This document shows positions 1 through 11,700 of a stretch of DNA of 64,000 nt, one piece after another. Position 1 is the first letter of the stretch, and every line of letters begins with the position of its first letter. A model generated the notes under the pieces. The model saw only the letters and a program-made list of their open reading frames with translations. It had not been told where the DNA came from and searched no databases. Origin of the DNA: Punctularia strigosozonata HHB-11173 SS5 (lineage: Eukaryota; Basidiomycota; Agaricomycetes; Corticiales; Punctulariaceae); assembly GCF_000264995.1 (NCBI RefSeq), contig NW_006767442.1:343894-407893 (forward strand). Reading direction: 5' to 3'. The position numbers were made by a program, and so were the translations under genes.

Positions 1-680
1 AGGAAAGAGAGTTCAGGTTGTATGTATACACCAAGAGGAGGCACACGCGTACCGATCATGCCCGGAAAGTGCGAGAATGGCGCTGAAGAGGCTGCGCACG
101 CGTTGAATTTGGGGATTAGAGCCCTGAAATGGCGCGAGCCGGAGCCGGCTGGCTGAGAGATTTGGTGTGTTAAGGTAAATTGTGTGCTGTATAGGGAAAG
201 AAGCGTGGCGGAGTGGCAGGAGCGGCGCAGGAGACAAAGAGAAAGTCGTAGGATCATGTTTGACCGGACGTGATTGCGTGCACATGATTCCCACGACGGG
301 ACCGTTGATCTGTTGAGGAAAGAGAGTTCAGGTTGTATGTATACACCAAGAGGAGGCACACGCGTACCGATCATGCCCGGAAAGTGCGAGAATGGCGCTG
401 GAGAGGCTGCGCGCGTTGAATTTGGGGATTAGAGCTCTGCAATGACGCAAGCCGGAGCCGGCTGGCTGAGAGATTCGGCGTGTTGAGGTAAACTGTGTGC
501 TTTATCGAGACAGATGCGCGACGGAATGGCGGGAGCGGCACGGGAAGAAACAAGTAGAGCTGTAGGATTGTATTTGACCGGACGTATTCGCGTGCGCATG
601 ATACGCACGCCAGATCTGTTAAGGAAAGAGGATTCAGAGTGTATGTATAATTCACGAGCAGGCGTACGCGTATCGAGCAA
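1..680. repeat. Tandem repeat, about 315-bp unit, just over two copies
   Basis: The unit that begins at position 1 starts again at 316 with near-identical sequence, and a third, more diverged and partial copy starts at 622. The periods are therefore about 315 and 306 bp. The array may continue to the left of the window. No convincing protein is encoded; open frames here are short and follow the repeat. Function unknown. Confidence 0.8.
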
Positions 681-949
681 TCAGAGTAGTGCGATCATGT
701 AATGACGGGATGCATTCGCGTGCGCATACAGGTGGGGTAACACGTATACCGGAAATGCCGCTTCTGGAGATAGAGACATTCGAACCGTATGTGTAACTCA
801 TGAGCAGCAGGGGTACTTGCATGGGAATCATGTATGACCAGCCCATCAACGAGTTTTTGCCGCACGTATGACATCGAACGCCGCCAGGGGTGTCGTAAAG
901 CCCACTGTATGACGGGCCGCAAGCTATATCGTGGCCATGACCATGGAGC

Positions 950-1766
950 CTACAGCCGTTTTCAAAAATCATGAGCGCGGCACCAGAAACGAGACGCGCG
1001 TCGTGAACGACCCCAAAGCTGGGTTTGCCGCCAGCACATCGTGTCCGACGACGAACTCTACGATGATGTGACCCAGGACAGCATTGAAACGCTCAGAATA
1101 CGCGTGAGGAGCTCTAAGGATGATTCTTGAGAGTGGTAAACATGATATTCAAAGAGATTAACGAGCAATTTCCCAGTAGCAGGCAAGGACAGTGTCAGCG
1201 ATTGTAAACTGTGATTATGGACGCTACGTCCAGCAAACCTGGACACAGTCCAGCCTCTGTATGATCAAATACATGTCCCAGAAGTCTGCTGATGTTTTCT
1301 ACAACGAGATGTTTGGGAACTCATCATCGACTCGTCGGGGAGCATTGGGTAAGACCCTTATATTAGGGTTACTGCCAGCAGCAGCATGGCACACAGGGGC
1401 AGCCATTGTACAAGGGTACTGCACCAAATCAAGGTGTAACCCGCTATCAAGGAGATCCCATAGGCGAGTGGAAGTTGACAGAATGGGTGAAAGACAATCC
1501 GCCGGGAGCATCAGGTTGAGGGAACCAGAAACCCCCAGAGACATTGCACATCGTATCTCGAGCTCAAGATCGGGCTAACCTTCGGCTCTCCTATGCTCGG
1601 GCACTCCTCAGACAACAACAGCGATACGATCCCGTCGAGATGCTTGAGCTGGCTGACCTCCTGAGCTCGCCGGCTCGCTGATCTGGCGGTGACCCCACTT
1701 TAGGGTCGTTCACGACGCGCGTCTCGTTTCTGGTGCCGCGCTCATGATTTTTGAAAACGGCTGTAG
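950..1766. mobile_element. Segment flanked by about 80-bp inverted repeats
   Basis: Bases 950-1032 and 1684-1766 are inverted copies of each other over roughly 80 bp with only a few mismatches, including a shared stretch around ctacagccgttttc at the outer ends. I see no clear target-site duplication outside them. The 650-bp interior has only short open frames. One stretch near 1544-1681 reads like a charged helical protein fragment but cannot be assigned. The arrangement suits a non-autonomous or decayed DNA transposon, or a local inverted duplication. Confidence 0.55.
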
Positions 1767-2089
1767 CACTGTGTGAATGCATGTATGACTGGATACGCGC
1801 GTGCATGACGACGGGAACGACGCGTGGAGGTCCATGTATCACGATCAGGTGTATGGTAGAGTTTGCCGTTGATTGTTTGTATGACGGGCTGAGGGCACAC
1901 TATGTGCATCGTCGCCGTGAGTATGACCCAGACATCATCTCGTATCAGCTTGACATGTATGTATGATCTGGATTTCGGTGACATGCTCCTGCGTGTGATT
2001 GTGAACCGGTATTTATGATCTCCACAATGGTGTCGCTCCTTATGTATGCCGTTCAAACGATGTTTGCCCATCTTATCAAACGCAACTAG

Positions 2090-2368
2090 TCACTACGGCT
2101 GGTTCCATGCGAACGTGTCTTCTCATCGAGCAAGGAGACGTGTACATCACGCCGGAGTCGACTGTCTCCGAAGACCATTGAGATGTTGCAGGTTCTCAAG
2201 TTCATTTACCGACATTCAAGCCTCAACTTTACATCGCAGCTCCTTGCAAACACTTGTGACTACGAGATTGAAGGGCCTGTGACCGCATACGCCGTCCAGG
2301 AGCTCAGGGAATCAGGTAAAATGGATGAATTGGCCGATCTCCTGCAGAACGCAGCAGACTCGGAATAA
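2090..2368 (+). pseudogene. hAT-family transposase, C-terminal dimerisation remnant
   Basis: The frame beginning near 2090 reads VPCERVFSSSKET, then RSRLSPKTIEMLQVLKFIYR, ending at a stop at 2366-2368. The xxCERVFSSxKxT block followed by a Leu-rich helix is the hallmark of the hAT transposase C-terminal dimerisation domain. Only about 90 residues remain: an in-frame stop lies at 2087-2089 and no upstream DDE-region, BED zinc finger or terminal repeats could be recognised. It is a decayed class II transposon end, possibly related to the inverted-repeat segment just upstream. Confidence 0.8.
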
Positions 2369-2739
2369 TTAACAATGTACACTGCCATGTATATACTACT
2401 TGCACCCATTTTGCTGCCTATGCCGTCCAGATACATGTACGTGCACCGAGTCGTAGACACGCTGCCGCCTAGCGCGTCAAAGCCCAGACATGGCTACTGG
2501 GCTTAGCTCAACGCCGGCCCACGTCACTGAGCCTGAACAGAGCCGTGGCTCTGGCCCAGCTCGGCTTGGCTCTTGGGAAACACTACCTCCCACAGCCATC
2601 GCAGATCTAACTTCCCATGTAACCATGACGAGCGGCCATAGAGAACTCACGATCACGCGTACCACGACTTCCGCTTTTCGAACAGAAGAATCAGAACGCG
2701 TTTGGTTCAACTTGTCAGTCTCCCCTCAGCTATGCTGCC

Positions 2740-5674
2740 ATGAAGGGCACGGACTATCCCTTGGACGTGCAAATAGGTCAGGATATACAGGGTGAGCAAC
2801 TTAGACTGAGATACAATCCTTTGAGACACACCTTCGGGGTAGATGTACGTTTAGAGTCTCAAGATGCCCAGAAGCTCGCAGATATCATCCCGAACCTGCC
2901 AATCAACAATGTAGGGACCTCTATGCCGGGGCGAGACGCTCGGAATCTGCTGGACCAGATACAACTGGTGCGTGGTCGTCGAGGGTTCATCTGTTACACA
3001 TGTCATTCAAACATGACCGTCAGGCCCTCGATCGAGATATACGAGGTGCCGACCTGCGCCGCAGGGCTACGCAGATGCTAGTCAAGTTGTGCTGTCAATG
3101 GAACATGTTGCCCCCCTCCCTCTTCGTCCGCCGCGCGCGACGGATAGGCAGCGATCCGGTCTCTTGCGGCGGGTTCGCCGACATCTTCAAAGGAACCCTT
3201 GGGTCCCGGCTAGTTGCGCTTAAGCGCATCCGCATCCACGCTACCCAGACGGCGGAGCAGAAACGCAAGATTCATACTGTGAGCGCCAGATGGCATTGTC
3301 TGCCAATCGTATCTGATTGCTCGATAGTCTCTGTGTCGTGAAGCCATCCCATGGCGTCAACTCCGGCACCCGAATGTTCTTCCATTCCTAGGCATCGATT
3401 GTGAAACTGCAGCGCCCCATTGGATATGCCTTGTCTCGCCATGGGTGCGGTATGGCGACATTATGCATTACATAGAGACGCGCCAGTTAGTGTTCGACGA
3501 CGTACACAGATTAGTGAGTGTCCTTCGGGGCGGTATGTTTGAAAATCTTAATAATATGCACGTATCCAGATGTTAGAGGTCGCTAGCGGTTTACAGTACC
3601 TGCACTCACAGCACCTGGTACACGGAGACCTTCGCGGGGTGCGTGAACATGACTACTCGTAGACCCAGCGTACATTGACCTGCCTCATGCCGAATAGGCA
3701 AATATCCTCATCGACGAGAATCATCACGCTCTCCTGGCTGACTTTGGTTTGATCTCTTGGACGATGGCCACCGGTACGGCTGGGACGACTGATGGCCATG
3801 GGGCGTATCGTTGGATGGCCCCTGAGCTGCTCCGACCCCCTAGGGCTGGACATCCTTTTCAGCGTACCCCTGCCAGCGACATGTACGCGTTCGCGTGTAC
3901 CTTCGTTGAGGTAAGACCCGCTGCAGGTTATCAGATGACAACTTGTTCCTCAATGGCATCTTGCTCTTAGGTTTGTACCCGACAACCGCCTTACTGGCAC
4001 ATCACCCACGATGTTACAGTCGCGTCGCTCATCATCAACGGAGAGCGTATCGCACGTCCATCTGCGAACTTCATGTGGACCGGAGATGATTTTTCCGACG
4101 AACTCTGGCATATACTTGAAAGTTGTCTTTCTGAACCGCCACTACGGCCCAGTGCCGCCGACGTCGTCCGCTTCATGCAAGCTTGCAGTGCAAATACATC
4201 CGTCTCGGCCGAAGTCTCGGTTTCGGGGACCACGAAGGATCTCCGTGCACAACTTGAACTATTACGTTCCTACTTGGCTAAGCACTCCGATCCAGGTAGA
4301 CATAATGCTTTTTCCCGTGCGAACCACTGCCTCATTTATGGTGTTAGCGAAGCTGTTCCTACGCTCCAACGCATCCAAGCAACGTCTCCAGAACCTAAGC
4401 GTGAAGCAGGTCAGTCGTGGCGGCAACCGCCTTGACGGTGATATTAACCCTATGCTAGTTCCACGACATGACTGCCGACATTTGCGACGAGCTTTCAAGG
4501 CGCAAAGCTTACGGTAACACAGAAGGCATGTATCAATCATTGGTCTCACGCTCCCCACTCGTACCACGCTATCTTCAGTCATATTCATGGGAAAACGTTA
4601 ATAAAATGCTAACTACCAGTGTAGCACGATCTTTCCTGCCTTCACAGAAGGATTTCAAGCGCGAGCGCAATATAGCGCGTCAGAACCTTGCGAGCTGCCC
4701 TATAGACCAATTTGAGACTCTCGTTTGCGATATTCGCCACGAGCTTCTGCGCAGGCATCCAGAACTACAGATCGCTGTGAGTACCTTCACGATGGCATAT
4801 GCAGTGCCTTATTCGTACTAATGCATATCGTTTGAAGTTAGGTACATCGCACGTACTGCCTCATGAGTCTGAGAACGTTCGTGAATCTCCGCCACTCGCT
4901 ATTAAGCGAAATACCATGCATCGCCACCAACCTGCCTTAGAAACTCTTCCCCTACTCACACGATCTAGTACCGTCCGTGGCTTTGGTCGAGATCCGGAGG
5001 CTGCAGGACACCATCCCAATTCCATCGACCAGAGCACACGCAGACGAAATAGCCAACCGGAACCCGTCTCGCATTCGCCATCGGAATATTTTCCCAAGCA
5101 ACTATTACACTTTCTCCCTCAAATCGTGTATTCGAGGAGCAACGCTGGGACGCCTACGCCATCGGAACCCGGTTCCGACACGGAACGGTTTGACGACATT
5201 ACGGTATCGGAAGCAGATGCGAACCGAAAGATCAACGAATGCATTCAACTAGTCTTCGGCCTTCGCAACGTCAGGAAAGCCGAGGTTTTCTTCAGGCGCC
5301 TCCCTACAATACACCACAGCCGATTGGTGGAGCAGCTGGTCTTCAGAGCGATACAGTCGAAGCAGGTCGACGCTCAGCTTGTCGCGGACATTTTTAGTCA
5401 ACTCTTCCGGACCAAAGGATGTACACCCGCGGCTTTCGAAGAGGGATTCCGCTCCATAGCGACCATGCTCGATGATATTGCTCTTGACGCGCCGGACGCA
5501 TTCCACATGATGGCCAATATGATGAAGGGATCGGGCATGGATGCCGAGCGTTGTTCGCGGGTCGCCGAGAACTCCTTGGACAAGAATAGGTTGCTGCGTT
5601 TGCTGGTGGAATCAGCGCCGCTTCCCTTCAAGATTGTGCTCATGTCTCATGCGAGCGACGGCGACGGTCTTTAG
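2740..5674 (+). CDS. TKL protein kinase fused to two SHD repeats and an MA3 domain (kinase A)
   Basis: Nine exons by splice and frame analysis: 2740-2967, 3024-3278, 3328-3513, 3570-3638, 3698-3910, 3971-4295, 4348-4409, 4459-4776, 4868-5674 (about 820 residues). The last intron could instead use 4781-4841. The kinase shows a glycine loop (GGFADIFKG), VALKR lysine, HGDLRG in place of HRD, DFG, and MAPEL. After the kinase come SKQRLQNLSVKQFHDM...DELSRR and ARQNLASCPIDQFETL...HELLRR, which fit the two Spa2-homology (SHD/GIT) repeats of polarity scaffolds. A low-complexity linker follows, then an MA3 domain like that of eIF4G (LVEQLVFRAI, AFEEGF, LDDIALDAPDAF). I infer one fused gene because the frames join through clean introns with no room for a promoter. 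The exact start is uncertain; no upstream exon could be proved. Paralogous to the kinases at 9174 and 27602. Confidence 0.82.
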
Positions 5675-5929
5675 GCCGTGCGTACATACACCCCCTTGCC
5701 ACACGCAACTGACTACTGTACACCATATTAAGTAATGACAACTACTGAGGAATGCATAATCTACCGTATCGTATCATGTTAACCAGCCGAAGAATGTATT
5801 GCTCGCTGCAATGTGACAACAGGGACATTTGCTACAAAGTCTTCGCACCAGTATTCGCACCAAATGAGGGAGCAACGATTGGATGTCTGTGGCCAATTCC
5901 TGTTAACAGTTGAAATCGCATACCAAAAC

Positions 5930-7345
5930 TCACGAAGATAGCATAATTCTCAGCACAGTAGGCCTCTCCCAATTGGCGAGGCCCGTAACATATGTATCAG
6001 CGCTGAATGCCTTGATCATATAAACGGAGGTTGCAGCCATCTGCAACAATATCAGGTGAGTGAATAGAATTGCGGAGTATGCACGCACCTCCAGAGCGGT
6101 CAGAACGGCGCTGAGGCCATTTATTAGATGTGCCCGAGATATGCAACCGATAGCTTCGACATGTAAGACATTTGCCACCAGTCGGATCTGAAAGGTGCGC
6201 GCGCGTTCAATCATGAGGTAGTAAGATACGAGGCGAATCACTCACGAAGTGATACTGGATGAGGGGTAACATGATTGCCGCACAGATCGTCAGATACTGT
6301 TTGTATATCCGGCCGTGCCGTGACTCGAAATGCACGGACTGGCACTTGGTAAGAATTCTGTCAAATAAGAAGCTATATAGTCTTCGTCAGTGCTTGAAAG
6401 TAAGCTGAAGGTGATGTCACCAGCCTTGCTATGGGTAAATATACCTGTCCCATAAGCGTGTTGAATGCGTGAGCAGACTCCCAATGGAGCTGCTCGTCGA
6501 GTAATCCGGAAACCATATCAACTATATGGTGGCATCAGCTTTGAGTGCTTCATTCCACTTGAACCCTGGAGACTGACTAGAGGAAGACACGAGGAACGCT
6601 GCTAGCAGGTACTTTATCCCCCGTGCGTCTCGCGATCCAGAATTCAAGGAAAGCCGTTCCTGCGTAGTTTAGTGATAAGTGCCTGGCACACGCAGTTGGA
6701 TATCATACTCACCCCGTTCGTCAATGGCGCATACTGTGATAGAAGAGCCCTGTTCAGGCGTCGATCGCTTATGAGCTCATATCGCCACTGGAAGGGAAAT
6801 GTTTTCTTACAAGAAAGCGCATATGGCTCCAATCTGACACAATTGAACATATGAAGGCTGCGTGCGCGGTGTAACCATGGGCTCACCTCGACGACGATAA
6901 CAGTGCCGTCTATAAAAGCGTATCGTCGCAGACCGGACCATAGAGCAACCGCGCGGAAACCAATGGTGATAGGAAGCCACAAAATACGAAGTCTGAGATA
7001 GAAATAGATATGTTTGTTAACGCAACGCTACCGTATGAAGATGGATTTACATTGGACGCTGTTCCTCGGGCACGTTGTAGTTTCTGTAAGCTGTATTATG
7101 TCGTGTATTCACGATAGCGAGACATTTGCGTACAAGCAATGGCGTCTTGCCAGATAAGCGAATGCCATTATATCCTTCAGAAGAGTGAATCACGCCGCTC
7201 GAACAGAAACGCGGACCAATCTTACCAACACCAAGGACGTGCTAACGATCAACCATCCCGCACGAAACAAGCCCCCCTGTAAACCGGGAAGAGCTGACAG
7301 GAACGGATAATGGAGTTCCTCAGGGCAAGCTGCAATGTCGGTCAT
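5930..7345 (-). CDS. Probable multi-exon membrane protein, unknown family
   Basis: I do not recognise this gene. ATG at 7345 (context ccaccATG) opens MTDIAACPEELHYPFL and a hydrophobic segment ending at a gtaaga donor at 7225. A further exon (about 6895-6985, LRILWLPITIGFRAVALW) is bounded by ctcag and gtgagc. Near the 3' end, gtgagt...ttcag and gtgcgt...tgcag introns separate LPLIQYHF, RLVANVLHVEAIGCI and MAATSVYMIKAF, ending at TGA 5930-5932. Hydrophobic stretches suggest several membrane spans. The central part (about 6300-6650) could not be joined into one open frame, so the gene may be mis-modelled or decayed there. It lies 200 bp downstream of the TatD gene on the same strand. Confidence 0.4.
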
Positions 7346-7546
7346 GGTGGTCTGTAGCTGAAAGGAGCGGGTATAATAGGCCGCATTGTTACCTCATCAT
7401 GTTGCGGAACCTAAACTGCGTTCTTTACACAGTAGTCTGGCTACCAGGTCCGTGATTGACGGAGCATTGAACCTGAATTCGTTCGCAGGTCTTTAAGCAC
7501 GCTGCGATAGATCGAGCTTTATGGCACAATGTGAGGCGGTGCTGCG

Positions 7547-8838
7547 TTAGATGCCGTACATACTGCGAGCATTCTCCCGACCCTCTCCCATTACCCTGTC
7601 CACGTCCCATCCCTTGTCGGCTCCTCCGGCTACGTCCGCCACAAACTCTGCAGTCCAAGGAAGCATACCAGTATGACATAGAGGGAATTTGCCCCTCATA
7701 CCGGTCAAGGATGGCGACTTGTAGATGTTACCAGGCACCATGAATGGAGCGTCTGTTTCAAGTACGATTCGAAGCTTCGACGATTCGGACGCGGCGAGGT
7801 TGCGGATGACGGCGGACGTATTCAAATTCGTGGAGTATGTGATCACGCCTATTTTGGCATCAACACTGCGTCAGGCTAGAGGTTGTGAGGGTAATGTACC
7901 AGTGATACCAACATATAAATTTGGGAAATGGTCCAATAGCCTTTGTGCGAACTCAGGTGAGTCCGTAAAGCAATGAATATGAATCTGGTTTGGCATATAT
8001 GAGTAGGCTCCCTTAGGCGAAGAGAACCTACTAACCTTGTGATCTTTGGGGGCTTCTTCCTTGAGGATCCGCTCGGTATCTTCTTCCGCTTCACGAGTGT
8101 GGATGGTGAGAGGTTTGCCAAGGCGGATGGCATGTCTCAACTGACGCCGGAAAACATTTTGCTGAATTTCCCGAGGCGAATTGTCGTAATGATAATCTAG
8201 TCCAATTTCCCCCCAGCCCACGCATCGTGGGTGGTTCATGGCCTCTAATCTGATGACTGTCAGGACCCTTCTAAGGGTATGAGTTCATGAGTGCGCATAC
8301 ATGTCACGTTCCACGTCGTCATTATAGTTCTTCGCTTCATGGCTGGCAGTTTATGAGGTGGGAGACGGGGGGTGGAATGGATGACTCACGGGTGAACGCC
8401 TGAATGCATATCAATTCTATTGAGGTGCATGATCCCAGGTGGAAGGTACTGCTTACCCATAACGAACCAGTATTCCGTCCCATTCCAGTTCTTCTGCCTG
8501 TCCTCAGGGGTCAACGCAGAGTCCGCAATCTCCTTCCAGATCCGCTCCACAGGAGCCTCGCAGTACACGTCTACGATGGCCTCGACGTTGTGCCCTCGGT
8601 ACATTTCTTTCGCGAATTCGTAGATCGAGCCGGACAACAGCCTGCCATCCTTATACTTCGCCTGGTAGAAACTATAAAATCCGAGCTGAGTTTCTGAGTT
8701 GTGCGAGGAGCATTGCTGAGTCTACCTGAACGTAGACACGAGGTGCGTATGGGTGTCAACTACCGGAGCCTTACTAGAAGGATGCCCAACAAGTAAAAGG
8801 TGTTCCTCCGACGGGGTTGAGTTCTTCTTCTTGCCCAT
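7547..8838 (-). CDS. TatD-family metal-dependent DNase
   Basis: Seven exons give an open frame of 326 residues: 8838-8726, 8671-8457, 8399-8390, 8342-8301, 8249-8036, 7984-7900, 7848-7547. TatD enzymes are TIM-barrel nucleases with two metal ions. The metal ligands are all visible: DTHTHL near the N-terminus, VHPHEA, GEIGLDYH, TIHTREA, HIHCFTDS and LETDAPFM. The total length is normal for the family. The third exon is only 10 nt but is needed to spell G-V-H-P-H and to keep frame. The start was chosen as the first ATG before the DTHTHL motif (MGKKKNSTPSE). Likely role: 3'-5' DNA end trimming, as for yeast YBL055C; inferred from family. Confidence 0.93.
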
Positions 8839-9173
8839 TGTGCGAGAGCTGTTCTTCAAGTGGGATGCCGATTTGCTGAATTTCCTGGAAGCTATAGCGA
8901 TTCGGGATTGGTTATATACGATAAGCTGAGGGTATATCCGGAGACGCGTCCATCTATGTATCATCCTATCACTATGAAGCGAGTCATGCTGGTAGTCATG
9001 AGCAATTGCAAGACTCAGGGCAGTTCGACGCGAATCCCGACGACATCGGGGACCAATTTCCTCGCTCTGGTCATGACGATATCGCGAACACACGAGGCAT
9101 GCGTATCCTCTCTTGCTCACATTCGTATGGATAGGCGTGGACATGCAACCTCACCAGGAAACTCCGACAGCGA
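8839..9173. promoter_or_regulatory. Divergent intergenic region between tatD-like gene and kinase B
   Basis: These 335 bp separate the start codons of two divergently transcribed genes and so must hold both promoters. No clear TATA box or repeated motif was found. A small upstream ATG at about 9146 (MQPHQETPTAND) could be an alternative start or a leader exon of kinase B. Confidence 0.4.
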
Positions 9174-11700
9174 ATGATTCCAGAGCACTTACCGCCGGTG
9201 ATTGTTCGCTTTCCTACCATCCGTACACAGGAGACCGGTGAATCTGAAATCTCAACAGATTTGACGCACAACGATGCCAAGATTCTTTCTGAACTCATTC
9301 ACGAGCTGTCATTTGAGGGTGAATGTTGTCTGACAGTTGACGAAGCGAAGCTGCTCCTGGACAAGATACAGCGAGTGCGTGATGCCCACATTGAACGGTT
9401 ACGTCTGAAGTTGAACTGTGCAGGCTCTGGACGAAGGCTCATCGACACCAGACTTCCATAGAAGGGCGATACAAATGTTGATCAAGCTTTCGTCTGATTG
9501 GAACGTCTTCCCGCCCTCCCTGTTTATCAGCGCGGCCCGGCGTGTCGGCGATGAGCCAGTGTTCATGGGTGGCTTCGCAGACATCTTCAAAGGATACGTG
9601 GGGAGCATGCCGGTTGCGCTGAAGCGCATGAGGGTGCACGCTGTGTCGGCACGACAGAGAAATGGTATACACACCGTACGGGCTGTGTTCGGGTGTAGCG
9701 CTTGACTTTGCTCATGCATCTTGCAGGCCTTATGTCGAGAAGCTCTTCCATGGCGTCAATTGAAACATCCCAATATCCTGCCTTTCCTCGGTATCGATTC
9801 GGAAACGTCTTCGCCTTGGCTATGCCTTGTGGCACCCTGGGTGCGACACGGCAACCTCAACAGCTACGTTGAAGCCCACGATTCTCCTCTGCAAGAGGTT
9901 CATAGGTTGGTAAGTGTTCGTAGTATGAAAGGGAGCAAATAGCACGACTGACATAGCTTAATCTAGCTTCTCGAAGTTGCGCGGGGCTTACTATACCTTC
10001 ATTCGGAGTACCTTGTGCATGGCGACCTCCGTGGGGTGCGTAACTTAGTCTTCACCTGCAACATAGGGTGATCAACTGATCAACACCTAAATAGGCGAAC
10101 ATTCTTGTGGACGATGGATATCACGCCTTGTTGGCGGACTTCGGACTCATCGGGTGGACCAAGGCCACAGACGCCGGGGGACATACATATGGACGCGGCT
10201 CGTATCGCTGGATGGCTCCGGAGTTACTCGATCCTTACAGCGACGGGAATAGCGCCTTTGCACGAACGGCTGCAAGTGACGTTTACGCATTCGCATGCAC
10301 GTTTCTGGAAGCGTATACTCGAAAACCACCTTTTTCGCATATAGCAACCGAAATGGGAGTCGTCGCTCGCGTCATGTCGGGTGAAAGGCTAGGCCGACCT
10401 ACCGATGTTACCCATGGATCTGGCGATACCTTGCCTGATGACACTTGGCGGATGCTTGAAGCCTGTTCGTCACCGAGTGCTGAATTGAGGCCCTCTACAG
10501 CAGAGGTCGTTCGATTGATGGAGCTCCCGCCCATCGAAGTTGTTCCCAATGATGATGAACGGTCGTCGCGTGTAGGTGTTCTCCGATTACTCCGTTCATG
10601 TACATGTTTCAACTCTAATCCTTCTCCTAATTAGCCCTTTACCAGTGAAACGGTCGATCACGAATGCTCAGCTCGACCACAATTTGTCAGAGTACGGAGC
10701 CAATTGTCAGAGGCCAGAATAGATGCACGTCTGGACCTCCAGACACTTGTTCTACCCATCACCGTCCTGCTAGCAGACGGTACGCACTCTCTTCGGCTTG
10801 CCGCCGATGTTACTCACACGACTTATAGAGGACGAGGCGCACCTAGACACCTTGTCCCGGTTCCTTCAAGATTTGCGCATCAAGCATGAGACGGTGCGAG
10901 ACGGCGCAAACGCTGTGCGCAGATGGACCGCTGGAGGCATTGACCTCATTCTGGTATGCCGTTATTCAATCGATATATTCTTTGACTGACAGTAGTGCGT
11001 ACGCGTCAAGATGGCCAACAATTTGTCCGTTATGACCGGTTTCACGGCGACAAGAGAGATACGGCGGCTTGAACAGTCCTTGTCCGTACCGCGCTTGCGT
11101 TACATGGAGGGAAGGATATCGGTAATAGTTGGTCGACCCACCGTTATCATCGTTGCGATGATCGCGCCGTCCGGCCAGGCCGAGCAAGTCGAGGCCCTTG
11201 CCGCGGGATGCAACGATTTTCTCTATAAGCCCGTCGACCTGACTTGGCTCAGACAGAAGGTCATCGAATGGGGCTCCATGAAAGCCCTGGAGAAGTGGGT
11301 GGAGGGGCGCGCGGATCGTTCTGCCTCCTCTTCCCCTGACCACGAAATCCCTGTCTCTCCACCTTCTGTTACGAGGAAAGATGCACCCCCCGTTGCCACT
11401 GGCTCCCGGTCTCGCCAACCAGTATACTCTGGAAGAGCGGATAAGTTCCGGATAGAAGATGTATCTCAGTTATCAGGGTCAGAGGCAGGATTCATTCGCT
11501 CTCTCCGCGCAGGATCTGGGTACGTCTCAGGATCGCGTGGGGTACAGTCGACTCCCCTTCGGGAAGGTGAGGATGCCGGCGACTCTGGAGAACCTTTTGC
11601 ACCCGAAGCGTCTCCACAAACCGGCGTCGTCGTCGCTCATCCTGACGGAAGACCGCTAGGGATCATGTTCCATCCAAGGCCCAGAAAAACGGACGCCTGA
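9174..11700 (+). CDS. TKL protein kinase fused to an Ssk1-like receiver domain (kinase B)
   Basis: Eight exons: 9174-9374, 9424-9675, 9727-9909, 9967-10035, 10095-10571, 10635-10779, 10829-10953, 11011-11700 (713 residues). The kinase has GGFADIFKG, VALKR, HGDLRG, ADFG and MAPELL. The C-terminal part aligns along its length with the response-regulator receiver of Ssk1: ITVLLADED, AVRRWTAGGIDLIL, ATREIRRLE, AAGCNDFLYKPVDLTWL and VIEWGSMKALEKW. The residue at the phospho-acceptor position is Ala (LILMANNLSVM where Ssk1 has LILMDIQ.PVM), and the conserved Thr of ALTAS is Ile (AMIAP). The Lys of YKP is kept. It thus looks like a pseudo-receiver. A Ser/Pro-rich tail follows. Intron positions match kinases A and C. 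The start is the first Met in frame with the shared N-terminal module. Confidence 0.87.

Noticed and set aside
4777-4867. Alternative reading frame after 4842 in kinase A using the gtgagt donor and ttag acceptor
   Set aside because: The strongest-looking signals (donor 4777, acceptor 4841) lead to a stop at 4938-4940. Two other donor/acceptor choices keep the MA3 frame, so one of those is preferred, with the exact boundary left open.
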